Assembly (NCBI RefSeq): GCF_947497025.1
Contig: NZ_CANMFC010000012.1
Coordinates: forward strand, 1-64,000
From: an uncultured Kushneria sp.
Lineage (GTDB): Bacteria; Pseudomonadota; Gammaproteobacteria; Pseudomonadales; Halomonadaceae
DNA: 64,000 nt
Direction: 5' to 3'
Shown: positions 1 to 7,430 of the stretch, piece after piece
Position numbering within the stretch: the first letter of the stretch is position 1
Layout: the number at the start of each line of letters is the position of its first letter
Made by a program: the position numbers and the translations under genes
Notes under the pieces: model-generated
Seen by the model: the letters and a program-made list of their open reading frames with translations, nothing else
Told to the model about the DNA's origin: nothing
The model's database searches: none

Positions 1-63
1 GCGATGATCTACCTGATCGGCAGTCCGGTGGGCCGCCTGCTCGATCAGGCCAAATCCACATGA
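1..63 (+). CDS. C-terminal end of an unidentified protein (partial)
   Basis: An open frame enters from the left edge and stops at the TGA at 61-63, giving the tail AMIYLIGSPVGRLLDQAKST. The codons (CTG, ATC, GGC, CGC, GCC) match the GC-rich style of the chromosomal genes, and the DNA turns abruptly AT-rich right after the stop. Too little is visible to name a family. The same bases are also open in the antisense frame described at 1-286, so only one of the two can be the true end here. Confidence 0.4.
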   Translation, partial: AMIYLIGSPVGRLLDQAKST

Positions 64-286
64 AGTGACGAAGAACCGTAAATATTGACACCAGCTCTGA
101 CTCACTGAAATCTAGCCATTTTCTAATTTTTTGGTTAATAACTTCTAACTGTATGCAAGTCTGATGGTGGTTTTCGAAAAACTGAAGCGGCTTCCCTAGT
201 TGCAGATCCATATCCCAAAACCCTAAGGTTTCAATGATAGATTTTTTTTGACCACTACGATTGATCAAAGGAAAATGAAAAGACAT
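1..286 (-). CDS. candidate small AT-rich gene of the integrated element (runs off the left edge)
   Basis: The frame starts at an ATG at 284-286 and stays open to base 1 (95 codons, no stop in the window). GAGG lies 7 bases upstream of the ATG, a good ribosome binding site. The protein begins MSFHFPLINRSGQKKSIIET and continues with KPLQFFENHHQTCIQLEVIN; I recognise no family. Over 64-286 the codons suit AT-rich phage DNA. Over 1-63 they look like the shadow of a + strand gene, so the 3' end may be a junction with unrelated DNA. It is transcribed divergently from the repressor at 678. Confidence 0.35.
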   Translation of the reverse strand, partial: MSFHFPLINRSGQKKSIIETLGFWDMDLQLGKPLQFFENHHQTCIQLEVINQKIRKWLDFSESELVSIFTVLRHFMWIWPDRAGGPPDCRSGRSS

Positions 287-677
287 ATATCAACCTCATC
301 AAAACATCAGACATTTTAATCTTGCATCGAGCATAGACTGAAAATTTTAAAAACTTTTTTGGTTCCCTTTCTTCTTTTTTGGTTCCTTTTCGACCACCTG
401 TCATGAACCTTAGCCACGCCAACCTTCAGTGATTTAATATCTTGTAGAGTGTAGGGTCGAATTCCCTCTAGCTTGTAAAAAACCCGTATCTTAACAATAT
501 ACCAATAATTGAAAATTATAGTGCCATGAAGAGCATGGCCAACTATTCTCTGGTCGATCAGTAGATTTAAACTTTATCTCATAGCCTTTCGTTTTCATTT
601 CGAAATACATCAACTAGACAAACGAGCTTGTTTTTAATACGATTACGCATAACCCTACATACTCAGGCCAGCCATAC
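287..677. other. AT-rich intergenic region between divergent element genes
   Basis: No convincing gene is visible on either strand. The stretch is markedly AT-rich, contains the paired TTTTTTGGTTCC repeats, and must hold the promoters of the minus-strand gene at 286 and of the repressor at 678. I could not place either promoter with confidence. Confidence 0.5.
355..386 (+). repeat. two direct copies of TTTTTTGGTTCC, 20 bp apart
   Basis: The 12-mer occurs at 355-366 and again at 375-386. A 20-bp period places both copies on nearly the same DNA face. A position between divergent genes, one of them a repressor, would suit tandem operator half-sites, but no binding protein is shown by the sequence. 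Confidence 0.45.
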
Positions 678-1430
678 ATGAACAGTGAGAGCACAATAGC
701 TATGAGGCTGCGTCAGCTCATGGAAACGGCTCATATGAGCGAGAATGAGTTATCTCGGCGCTCAGGTGTTCCTCAGCCCACAATCCATCGCATTCTGATG
801 GGCACTAGTAAGTCTCCGAGAATTGGCAATCTAGAAAAATTGGCAAAATCTTTAAGTACCACTACGAGTTATCTTGCTCATGGAGTTAGCATTTCTTCTT
901 ACAGCTCTCATGGCGCTGTCGCTGCATCTGTAGGTTTCATGCCAAGTGCTTTAGGCTTTATGTCGTCAACTTTTGAGGCTATAAATTCAACGCGCCAAAA
1001 ATTGAAACACAGCACTTATCACTATCCTATTCTTGATTGGCCAGACCTTGGATGGCACTCAATAAAATCATCATCTTTTTTTAAAAACACTATAAATAAC
1101 CCAAATACAAATTATGAGCCAAGCTCTTATAAAACAATTGGCACTGGCTTTTGGCTAAGTTTGAATGGAGATGCCATGTCCTCTCCAGCTGGCGTTACTC
1201 CAAGTTTGCCTGCAGGCACTAAAATACTTTTCGATACAGGAGTAACCAGTACTCCGGGGAAGCTAGTTCTTGCTCTTTTGCTTGATGTTACGGAGCCTGT
1301 TTTCCGTAAGTTTATAAAAGATGGTGGGCAAAGCCATCTTCAAGCACTTAACCCCTCCTACCCCCTGATTCCATTAAAAGAAGACAGTCTAATCTTCGCT
1401 GTCGCTATTGAAGCAAAAACATCTCTTTAG
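678..1430 (+). CDS. phage-type repressor: XRE helix-turn-helix plus degenerate S24 (LexA/CI-like) domain
   Basis: 250 residues. An N-terminal HTH (about 8-65, with NELSRRSGVPQPTIHRIL) is followed by a linker and a C-terminal fold like the P22 C2/lambda CI peptidase S24 domain (about 115-250, with LPAGTKILFD and LNPSYPLIPL). The features needed for self-cleavage are altered: the nucleophile Ser of the GDSM motif is Ala166 (GDAM), the catalytic Lys position is Arg210 (VFRKF, although Lys211 is adjacent), and the usual Ala-Gly scissile pair appears as Leu-Gly in WPDLGW. It probably represses the element's excision/integration promoter, without direct RecA-stimulated cleavage. Codon use is AT-rich like the surrounding element and unlike the chromosome. 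The Shine-Dalgarno at ATG 678 is weak. Confidence 0.8.
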   Translation: MNSESTIAMRLRQLMETAHMSENELSRRSGVPQPTIHRILMGTSKSPRIGNLEKLAKSLSTTTSYLAHGVSISSYSSHGAVAASVGFMPSALGFMSSTFEAINSTRQKLKHSTYHYPILDWPDLGWHSIKSSSFFKNTINNPNTNYEPSSYKTIGTGFWLSLNGDAMSSPAGVTPSLPAGTKILFDTGVTSTPGKLVLALLLDVTEPVFRKFIKDGGQSHLQALNPSYPLIPLKEDSLIFAVAIEAKTSL

Positions 1431-1467
1431 GCTAACCCCCCCCTAGGTAGTCGAAGTGAGAACCATC

Positions 1468-1509
1468 TAATACGAAAACGCATTGACTTGTCAATACGTT
1501 TTCGTATTA
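1468..1509. promoter_or_regulatory. 42-bp palindromic operator with face-to-face sigma70 promoters
   Basis: The outer arms TAATACGAAAACG (1468-1480) and CGTTTTCGTATTA (1497-1509) are perfect 13-bp inverted repeats. The inner arms ATTGAC (1482-1487) and GTCAAT (1490-1495) share the same centre; only the pairs 1481/1496 and 1488/1489 fail to match. On the + strand the site holds TTGACT (1483-1488), 16 bp, then TATTAT (1505-1510), which would drive xis-int. On the minus strand symmetry gives TTGACA, 16 bp, TATTAG, pointing into the repressor gene's 3' end. The likely binder is the repressor encoded just upstream. Confidence 0.75.
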
Positions 1510-1564
1510 TTACACCATCGGCTCATAACCATGCTGCTCGGATGCGGCATGTAGAGGAAAACAG

Positions 1565-1870
1565 ATGGAAAAGCTTCTTCGCCCGGAACAAGTTGCCCAA
1601 ACGCTCGAGATGAGCTTGAGCTGGGTCTACGGGCATAAACATGAAATCGGATTTGTTCAGCTTGGCAGTGCCGTACGTTTTGATCAGTCAGAAGTTGAGG
1701 AGTACGCTCAGCGTTGCAGGCGCGGTCCTCAGGAAAAAGAGGATCAGCTATGGGATACACAGTCTCACAAAGGAAAGACCGTGGCACTTGGGTCGTCCGG
1801 TCAACAATCAACGGTCTCCGCTCTCTGCGAACTTTTCAGACAGAAGGAGAGGCAAGGCAGTACGCTTTGA
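1565..1870 (+). CDS. excisionase-family HTH protein (Xis-like)
   Basis: 101 residues. The first ~55 form an excisionase/MerR-type winged HTH: LLRPEQVAQTLEMSLSWVYG, then a turn and VRFDQSEVEEYAQ. Such proteins bend attachment-site DNA and set integrase directionality. It is the first gene after the palindromic promoter. The last 121 bp overlap the integrase in another frame, so residues after about 60 are probably constrained by the integrase sequence; phage xis and int genes commonly overlap. It could instead act as a transcriptional regulator of the element. Confidence 0.75.
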   Translation: MEKLLRPEQVAQTLEMSLSWVYGHKHEIGFVQLGSAVRFDQSEVEEYAQRCRRGPQEKEDQLWDTQSHKGKTVALGSSGQQSTVSALCELFRQKERQGSTL

Positions 1871-2748
1871 AAGCAGGCGCTCAGCAACAGGAGAACGCAT
1901 TTAATGGCGTGATGGGACGCAAGCCCAAGCGCACCTTTTCGGAAGGCCTTCAGCGGATGGTAAGCGAATACGATGCGCGCTCCCAGAAACAGCACATACT
2001 TTTAGTCGCCAAGTGGATGGATGAACAGGCCCACGGTGTTGTGATTGGCCAAGAATTGCTCGATGCAGCACGTAAAATGCAGAAAGCTTTGAAAGAGAAA
2101 GGGTTAGCGCAATCGACCATCAATAATCGAATTCAGGTGGTCAAGCGAGTGTTGTCACTCGCTTATCGTGAGTGGGATTGGCTGGACCTGCCTCTTGACG
2201 GCAAATTACGCAAGCCATCGCCTAAAAATGAGCGGCATGTCTATCTGACTGAGCCGGAGCTTGCCGAGCTATTGGAGGCAGTCCCAGAACGATACGAAGT
2301 CGAGCGTCAGGTGATTTTACTGGCGATGCTTACAGGCATGAGACGGGGGGAACTTTTGGCTCTAGAGCCTGGAAATGTTTATAGCGGTCGTATCGTGCTC
2401 AAACCCAACCAGACAAAGAATGGGAAGCCAAGAGTCATTCCGTTATCTGATGAAGCTCAACTGCTGGTTGATGCCCTGCCCTTCGCTACCACAAGTGACA
2501 AAGTCAGGGGAGCTTTTGAGAAAGCCAGAAAAACTATCGGACGACCAGATATTCGCTTTCATGACATGCGGCACTGCTACGCGTCGCTGCTGGCAAGCAA
2601 AGGGGAAACACTGACAAGTATTCGGGATCTACTGGGGCATTCATCACTGACAGTCACCAGTCGATACGCGCATGCAGATCCAGCAAGATGGGACGGTGTA
2701 ATGACAAGGTTGCCGCGCATCAGCAACCAAATCGCAACCAAACATTGA
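1750..2748 (+). CDS. int: tyrosine recombinase / phage-type integrase
   Basis: 332 residues from the ATG at 1750, chosen because AGGAAAAAGAGG precedes it and MGYTVSQRKDRGTWVV is a typical integrase N-terminus; an in-frame start at 1714 lacks this context. It has an N-terminal arm-binding segment (1-55), a core-binding SAM-like domain (about 62-150) and a catalytic domain (165-325). All active-site residues are present: Arg198 (GMRRGE), Lys223, His271-x-x-Arg274 (FHDMRH), His297 (LLGHSS) and Tyr306 (SRYAH). It ends 38 bp from the 3' end of a tRNA gene, the classic attachment-site arrangement, so the element presumably extends leftward out of the window. Confidence 0.93.
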   Translation: MGYTVSQRKDRGTWVVRSTINGLRSLRTFQTEGEARQYALKAGAQQQENAFNGVMGRKPKRTFSEGLQRMVSEYDARSQKQHILLVAKWMDEQAHGVVIGQELLDAARKMQKALKEKGLAQSTINNRIQVVKRVLSLAYREWDWLDLPLDGKLRKPSPKNERHVYLTEPELAELLEAVPERYEVERQVILLAMLTGMRRGELLALEPGNVYSGRIVLKPNQTKNGKPRVIPLSDEAQLLVDALPFATTSDKVRGAFEKARKTIGRPDIRFHDMRHCYASLLASKGETLTSIRDLLGHSSLTVTSRYAHADPARWDGVMTRLPRISNQIATKH

Positions 2749-2786
2749 ACAGACTGTCTGATAATCCCGTAACCATTTGATTTAAA

Positions 2787-2863
<77 letters not shown>

Positions 2864-2937
2864 TGATATTGCGGTTGCGTATGATACCCAACGCACCGTC
2901 GCAAGGCCAGTGTCGTTTATCAACAAGGAGTGAATGC

Positions 2938-3534
2938 ATGCGTGATCGTTTATGGAAGGTGTTGGGTGTGGCAGGCGCAACGCTTGCATTCACGGCTCAG
3001 GCTCAGGCGGCCTGGCAGTTTGTTCCGGCCGACAGTGAAATAACCGCTCATGTGTCAGGCCAGGGTCAGCGCGGCCCGATGGAGCAGACCTACCATGTGT
3101 CTGATCTGCAGGGCACCATCGATGATGAGGGTCGATTCGAGATGCCGCTGCGCCTTGAACAAACCGATCTGCTGGGCAAGCAGAGTGGTCTGGGCGACCT
3201 TTTATCAGGACTTTCATCCGACTCTGCCATGGTGACGCTCTCAACAAAGGTCAATCCGGCCTGGCTGAGCAATCTGCAGCCGGGGGATGCAACGACCCGT
3301 AACGTCACGTTGACTGCCAGTGGCAATCACTTCGAGCGCAGCGAACAGGTCCCTCTGACGCTTGAGCGACTGGATCAGCAGTACTATCACCTGACACTGG
3401 CCGAGCCAATCAGTGTGGATACCCAGCAGCTGATGCAGCTGGATAATGCGCAGACCGTTTTATCGTTGCTGGGGTACAAGCGCCTGAACGACACCATACC
3501 CATCGAGTTCAACGCTCGTCTGGTCGAGCGATGA
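2938..3534 (+). CDS. YceI-like periplasmic protein
   Basis: 198 residues from ATG 2938, preceded by AAGGAG with a 7-base spacer. Residues 1-24 form a signal peptide ending AQAQA before AWQFVPADSEI. The rest reads as a beta-rich YceI-type domain: an N-terminal W..VPADSEI strand, alternating strands, and a C-terminal IPIEFNARLVER that resembles the last strand of the family. YceI proteins are periplasmic lipocalin-like barrels thought to bind polyisoprenoids. Similarity is moderate and the family assignment is tentative; it could be another small exported beta-barrel. The gene stands alone between the tRNA and a terminator hairpin. Confidence 0.6.
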   Translation: MRDRLWKVLGVAGATLAFTAQAQAAWQFVPADSEITAHVSGQGQRGPMEQTYHVSDLQGTIDDEGRFEMPLRLEQTDLLGKQSGLGDLLSGLSSDSAMVTLSTKVNPAWLSNLQPGDATTRNVTLTASGNHFERSEQVPLTLERLDQQYYHLTLAEPISVDTQQLMQLDNAQTVLSLLGYKRLNDTIPIEFNARLVER

Positions 3535-3549
3535 GCTGGCACACACAAT

Positions 3550-3572
3550 AGCGCCCGGCATGGCCGGGCGCT
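3550..3572. terminator. hairpin terminator between convergent genes
   Basis: AGCGCCCGGC, loop ATG, then GCCGGGCGCT is a perfect 10-bp stem between the + strand YceI-like gene and the minus-strand holin-like gene. Neither side has a long T-tract, so efficiency is uncertain. Confidence 0.55.
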
Positions 3573-3591
3573 CAGGAGGGATAAAAGCTTT

Positions 3592-4215
3592 TCAATCTTC
3601 CATATCCCTCGGACGTGGCGGCGCAGTCTCCGGGCTGCGTTCCTGCATACCCATATGCGTTTCCTCCATCATGACACGGCGCTCTACGCTGTTGCCGTGA
3701 AGATTAATGCCCAATATTCCGCTGGCCGAGAAGATCAACCAGGTCATGATATCCACACAGTCCTGAATGCGGTCAGGATCCCTGATGACCGTAATGCAGA
3801 TGGCCACGGACATGAGCGCCAGCATGCCGCACAGTGTCCAGCCTACCCCGGCTCGCCAGTCATTGTTGAAAAGCCCCTTGATAGCGCTTCCGGTAGCCTG
3901 CGACATCGCAGGCTTTTCCGCCGCCAGGTCCAGCTGTAGCTTGATGCGTTCTACATCCAGCTGTTTAAGACGCTCGATGGCCTCCGGATTCCGGTCCAGC
4001 ATATCCGAGACGCCTTGTGCGGATGCATTTGCCCAGCATTCAAGGGTTGCGGCAACAATTGCTCCCAATGCTTCATGGTTGTCCGGGTTTCTAAAAAGCG
4101 CCGCCAGTTCGGGCGCCTCCTTTTCAAGGCGTCGTCCGACTTCAGACCATGCCATGACGATTTCCTCGTCGTTCTCTGGATGCTCCATCTCGGCCAGTGT
4201 CAGGTTCGATGTCAT
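3592..4215 (-). CDS. holin-like membrane protein (3TM GTA/phage holin type)
   Basis: 207 residues from ATG 4213-4215, which has AAAAGGA 5 bases upstream. The N-terminal ~115 residues are acidic and helical and soluble. They are followed by FNNDWRAGVGWTLCGMLA leading into one membrane helix (about 123-145) and a second (about 153-173), then a short polar tail. The RAGVGW segment before the helix pair recalls the 3TM holins used for phage and gene-transfer-agent release. It overlaps the end of the muramidase gene by 74 bp in another frame, so the two are co-transcribed. A holin would permit endolysin access to peptidoglycan. Family assignment is by pattern only. Confidence 0.6.
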   Translation of the reverse strand: MTSNLTLAEMEHPENDEEIVMAWSEVGRRLEKEAPELAALFRNPDNHEALGAIVAATLECWANASAQGVSDMLDRNPEAIERLKQLDVERIKLQLDLAAEKPAMSQATGSAIKGLFNNDWRAGVGWTLCGMLALMSVAICITVIRDPDRIQDCVDIMTWLIFSASGILGINLHGNSVERRVMMEETHMGMQERSPETAPPRPRDMED

Positions 4216-4777
4216 ACATATCCTTTTCAAGCCTGACGACACGGTCGATCCAGCCCTGAGCAAATGCCTGCTGCGAGACATCACGCCGTGCAAGATCAAC
4301 CAGCCACGCCAGACGCAGCGCATTAATGGTACTCGCAAGTGTATTACCAGTGTTCACACCGCGAAGTTTGAGCATGGCGTCCATTGCCCTTAGCGTCTGC
4401 GTTCCGATGCAACCGTCTATCTCGATGGCGCTCCAGCGCCGTCCATTGTTGCTTAATACATTCAATACCTCCTGTAGCTGTCGTCCAGCACGTTTGGTTC
4501 CGCTGTGTACGCCATAATCCAGCATCGTGATCGCCAGTGCGGGCGCACGCGCACTGATCTCATCGAGCTTCATCGCATGCCAGTAGGTTTTAAGATAAAT
4601 TTTCTCGGCCAGCGCCTGAGGTAGATCACGCATGCTGCCGCGATAGCCATGATCGATAGCCACACGCTGAGTGATACCATAATTGGTCGCGCCCCCCCGA
4701 TCATTGGGATGGTCGACAAATCCGCCTTCGCGCTTCATCAAGGCGACGATAATTCTGCTGCGCTGTGATTCATTCAT
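4142..4777 (-). CDS. glycoside hydrolase family 108 muramidase (phage endolysin type)
   Basis: 211 residues from ATG 4775-4777, with GGAG 7 bases upstream; the longer in-frame start lacks a site. The N-terminal motif MKREGGFVDHPNDRGGATNY carries the GH108 catalytic Glu (Glu17 in REGG) and the conserved GGATNYGIT segment. DYGVHSGTKRAGRQLQ begins the C-terminal peptidoglycan-binding-like part. It cleaves peptidoglycan glycan strands. No signal peptide is seen, so export would depend on the overlapping holin-like gene. The pair is divergent from an S24 repressor at 4972, which implies repression until DNA damage. No terminase, capsid or tail genes are adjacent. Confidence 0.87.
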   Translation of the reverse strand: MNESQRSRIIVALMKREGGFVDHPNDRGGATNYGITQRVAIDHGYRGSMRDLPQALAEKIYLKTYWHAMKLDEISARAPALAITMLDYGVHSGTKRAGRQLQEVLNVLSNNGRRWSAIEIDGCIGTQTLRAMDAMLKLRGVNTGNTLASTINALRLAWLVDLARRDVSQQAFAQGWIDRVVRLEKDMYDIEPDTGRDGASRERRGNRHGMV

Positions 4778-4882
4778 GAGAATCTCCGTATACAAGGTTC
4801 TACGTGAAGCGCCATTGCAGCCCGGAACTGACTTACTTTTCGCGTGGCAATATTCAGTCGCCGGAGGCACAATATGCACACA

Positions 4883-4972
4883 TTGGTTAACAAATTCGAG
4901 TATGCGTGGGTTTTAATTGACCATCAAGGCTAATTTTGAAAAAGTTTTAATACTCCCGATGAGAATTAACCA
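4883..4972. promoter_or_regulatory. divergent control region with GGTTAAC / ATTAACCA motifs
   Basis: Between the muramidase (minus) and the S24 repressor (plus) lie TTGGTTAAC (4883-4891), ATTGACCA (4916-4923, one mismatch to the next) and ATTAACCA (4965-4972, ending on the repressor's start codon). The same ATTAACCA octamer appears twice upstream of the beta-helix gene. These are candidate operators of the S24 repressor. I could not assign -35/-10 elements confidently. Confidence 0.5.
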
Positions 4973-5670
4973 TGCAAAGAGTGAGTGAAATAAGACGTGA
5001 AAACGCGCGCGCGCTACGCGACCAGGCAGGCAGCAACAAGGCGTTTGCCGAGTGCGTCGGAGTTGAGCCGCCGGCAGCCAGCCGGGTACTGAGCAGCAAG
5101 GCGACACGTAATATCGGTGACGATTTCGCACGCCGCATCGAAGCGGCATTTGGCAAGGAAGATGGCTGGCTGGACAGCCGTCATGAGCAGCCCTCATCTC
5201 ATGATGGCAACGTGATCGCCATGCCATCACGCAGTGACAACAGCGTTGAGCAGGCACCCATCATGAACGGGATGGCCCCCCTGCTGAGCTGGGTACAGGC
5301 AGGCGCCTGGACGGATACTTCGGCCAGTATCATCGATCACGGGGATCAGGAATCCTTCCCTCGTCCACCCAATTGTGGCCCGAGCTGTTTTGTGCTCCGC
5401 GTGCGTGGAGAATCAATGATGGAAGTCTACCCGCCGGGCACCCTGATCTTTGTAGATCCGGACGTACAGGCCATGTCGGGTGATGATGTCATCGTTCAGT
5501 GTGAAGAGCATGGCAGCGCCGAGGCCACCTTCAAGCGCTATATTGAGGAACCAGGGCAGCCGCCCATGCTCAAGGCATTGAACCGGGGCTGGGCACAGCA
5601 ATACATGACGCTGGGGCCACACTGCCGAATCATTGGCGTTGTCATGGCACAAATGATGTTGCGCCGGTAA
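4972..5670 (+). CDS. LexA/CI-type autocleavable repressor (peptidase S24)
   Basis: 232 residues. The N-terminal ~65 residues are a divergent HTH domain (NKAFAECVGVEPPAASRVLS). The C-terminal half is a complete S24 domain: scissile Ala110-Gly111 in SWVQAGAW, nucleophile Ser148 in RGESMM and general-base Lys188 in ATFKRY. It should therefore self-cleave on RecA filaments and derepress its targets after DNA damage. It is divergent from the muramidase/holin pair and upstream of the beta-helix gene in the same orientation. This contrasts with the inactive S24 domain of the repressor at 678. ATG 4972 is used although its Shine-Dalgarno is weak (GATGAGAATTAACC precedes it). Confidence 0.88.
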   Translation: MQRVSEIRRENARALRDQAGSNKAFAECVGVEPPAASRVLSSKATRNIGDDFARRIEAAFGKEDGWLDSRHEQPSSHDGNVIAMPSRSDNSVEQAPIMNGMAPLLSWVQAGAWTDTSASIIDHGDQESFPRPPNCGPSCFVLRVRGESMMEVYPPGTLIFVDPDVQAMSGDDVIVQCEEHGSAEATFKRYIEEPGQPPMLKALNRGWAQQYMTLGPHCRIIGVVMAQMMLRR

Positions 5671-5755
5671 CCCTTGAACCGATCATTAGTAAATGTTTGT
5701 TTAAAAAGGATTACTCAATTCGAGCGCCGAAAATTGCCTAATTTGTACAATTAAG

Positions 5756-5815
5756 GGTTGACCGTATTAACCAAATGATTAACCATGATTACACGTTATC
5801 CAAAAAGGATAACGT
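5756..5815 (+). promoter_or_regulatory. operator cluster upstream of the beta-helix gene
   Basis: Two ATTAACCA copies (5766-5773 and 5778-5785, 12-bp period) follow GGTTGACC (5756-5763). They are followed by the perfect inverted repeat ACGTTATCC, AAAAA, GGATAACGT (5793-5815). The ATTAACCA motif also ends on the start codon of the S24 repressor. The palindrome may be a second regulator site or an RNA hairpin ahead of the ribosome binding site at 5839. Confidence 0.5.
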
Positions 5816-5850
5816 CACGACATCAATATGGTTATCTTTGGAGAATATTC

Positions 5851-7401
5851 ATGACGACTGCTACTGCTACCGCAATGAAGACCGTTCTTGATTTTGGCGC
5901 TGATCCTACTGGTAAAAAGGACAGTTCACAGGCATTCATCGATGCAGCGTCCAGCGAACTCGCCACGGTCATCGTACCGCCTGGTGACTACGTGATCGCC
6001 AAAACGGTTGACCTGCAATACAAGAACCTCAGCGGCTCAGGGCGCCTGCGCGAAAATCAGAACAACGGCAAGGCACGGCTTCGTCCCGGCAGCGGGCTCA
6101 CCGGTGCGATGTTTATCAAGCAGGGGCCAATGGTTGAAAACCTGTTGATTCAGGGTCAAAAAGAAAGTGACGGCAAAACCGCCTTTGATGCCCAGGGCTA
6201 CAACAGCGTTTTCAGCAATATCCACTTTACAAACATCCAGTACGCCATCTACGTCAAGGAAATTCTGGTCAACTTCACGATCAAGGATTGCGTCTTTATC
6301 CAGGTGGGCTATGGGCTCTACTGTGATGATGCCAAGAACAGCTACTCAACCACGGCGCGCTTTTTGCGCAACGAGTTCAATAACTGCGGCAACGCCTTCG
6401 TTTTCCGTCGCCAGATCAATGGCTCCACCTTTCAGGACAATATTTTCGAGTTTATCAGCGGCGATGCGCTGGTGGCTTCGCACATCTACGATTGCAACTT
6501 TATCGGCAACTGGTGGGAAAAACGTCGTGATACGGGTACGGCTGCTCATGTTCCACTGATCGCCCCCCAGGACGAAACGGATGACGAAACTGGCCATCCG
6601 GCTATTCGCAGCAGCAGCTACCAGCAGATCATGAACTGCTTTGCGGCCGGTAATAAGGTGACCTGGGGCTGGCGTAACGTGTTCAGCTCCATGCTTAACG
6701 ACTCTCGCATGGGGGGCGTCTCTGCCCACGGGGGCGCCGTGGTGGTGAGAACCGCGGCCGGCCGCGCAATGCGTGTCACGCCAGACAACATTGTTCAGCA
6801 GGCTGACAAGTGGTGCTATCTGCCCACCTTTGCCATTGAAGCCGGTAGAAACAGCGCGGGCGCTCCCCAGGGAATCACTCTTCGAACCAAGGGTGGGCCA
6901 CTGTCACTTGAAGACAGCGAAAAGAATGCCTTTTCAGGTGCCATCTCCATCGCCAAGGGAAAAGGCCTCTTCGAGCAGTACAGTCTGACCCGAAACGCCG
7001 CCGGCAAACCAACGGTGGGGCTGACAGGCGTCAGCGAAATGATGATTAACGGAGAAAAGGTCAAACTGACGACCGGTATTCCTCAGCATTTCCTGTGGCG
7101 TCAGGACAAGCTCAGCCGCGGTCTGGGGTGTTTCACGACCAACCAGGTGACAACAGAGGGAACGATCAAGCTGGTGACCGAATATCTGCTGGATAATCCC
7201 CTGATTCAGGTGACTGTCGAAGACCGGGGCATCCGTTTTGATGGTCTCAAGCATCTGGGCAGTTACGTCAATTCCAGCAAGTCACGGCGCCAGTGCACAG
7301 GGTTTGAGCTGTACTTTGTCGACGCCGAGGGCAAGCCGAAAACGCCGACGGCCTTTTCGATGCAGATGCTGACGCTCAACCCCTCCCTGCTGACCTCCTG
7401 A
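5851..7401 (+). CDS. parallel beta-helix protein, phage tailspike / pectate-lyase-like
   Basis: 516 residues from ATG 5851, chosen because GGAG lies 8 bases upstream; the frame is open back to 5785. The N-terminal TVLDFGADPTGKKDSSQAFI is the signature opening of pectate-lyase-3/tailspike beta-helices. It is followed by coil repeats (IHFTNIQYAIYVKEI, FLRNEFNNCGNAFVF, FQDNIFEFISGDALV) to about residue 250, then a beta-rich C-terminal region. No signal peptide and no obvious head- or tail-binding domain are present, so release would need lysis. The substrate is probably a surface polysaccharide, but no catalytic site can be assigned. Its promoter shares motifs with the S24/lysis control region. 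Confidence 0.75.
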   Translation: MTTATATAMKTVLDFGADPTGKKDSSQAFIDAASSELATVIVPPGDYVIAKTVDLQYKNLSGSGRLRENQNNGKARLRPGSGLTGAMFIKQGPMVENLLIQGQKESDGKTAFDAQGYNSVFSNIHFTNIQYAIYVKEILVNFTIKDCVFIQVGYGLYCDDAKNSYSTTARFLRNEFNNCGNAFVFRRQINGSTFQDNIFEFISGDALVASHIYDCNFIGNWWEKRRDTGTAAHVPLIAPQDETDDETGHPAIRSSSYQQIMNCFAAGNKVTWGWRNVFSSMLNDSRMGGVSAHGGAVVVRTAAGRAMRVTPDNIVQQADKWCYLPTFAIEAGRNSAGAPQGITLRTKGGPLSLEDSEKNAFSGAISIAKGKGLFEQYSLTRNAAGKPTVGLTGVSEMMINGEKVKLTTGIPQHFLWRQDKLSRGLGCFTTNQVTTEGTIKLVTEYLLDNPLIQVTVEDRGIRFDGLKHLGSYVNSSKSRRQCTGFELYFVDAEGKPKTPTAFSMQMLTLNPSLLTS

Positions 7402-7430
7402 GGTTGCTGCAGATTCCATGCCACCAAAGA

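Noticed and set aside
1714-1749. Longer integrase start at ATG 1714
   Set aside because: The 12 extra residues are in the excisionase coding region and lack a ribosome binding site; ATG 1750 has one.
5785-5850. Start of the beta-helix gene at ATG 5785
   Set aside because: It would lie within the operator repeats and the palindrome; ATG 5851 has GGAG at proper spacing and gives a normal N-terminus.
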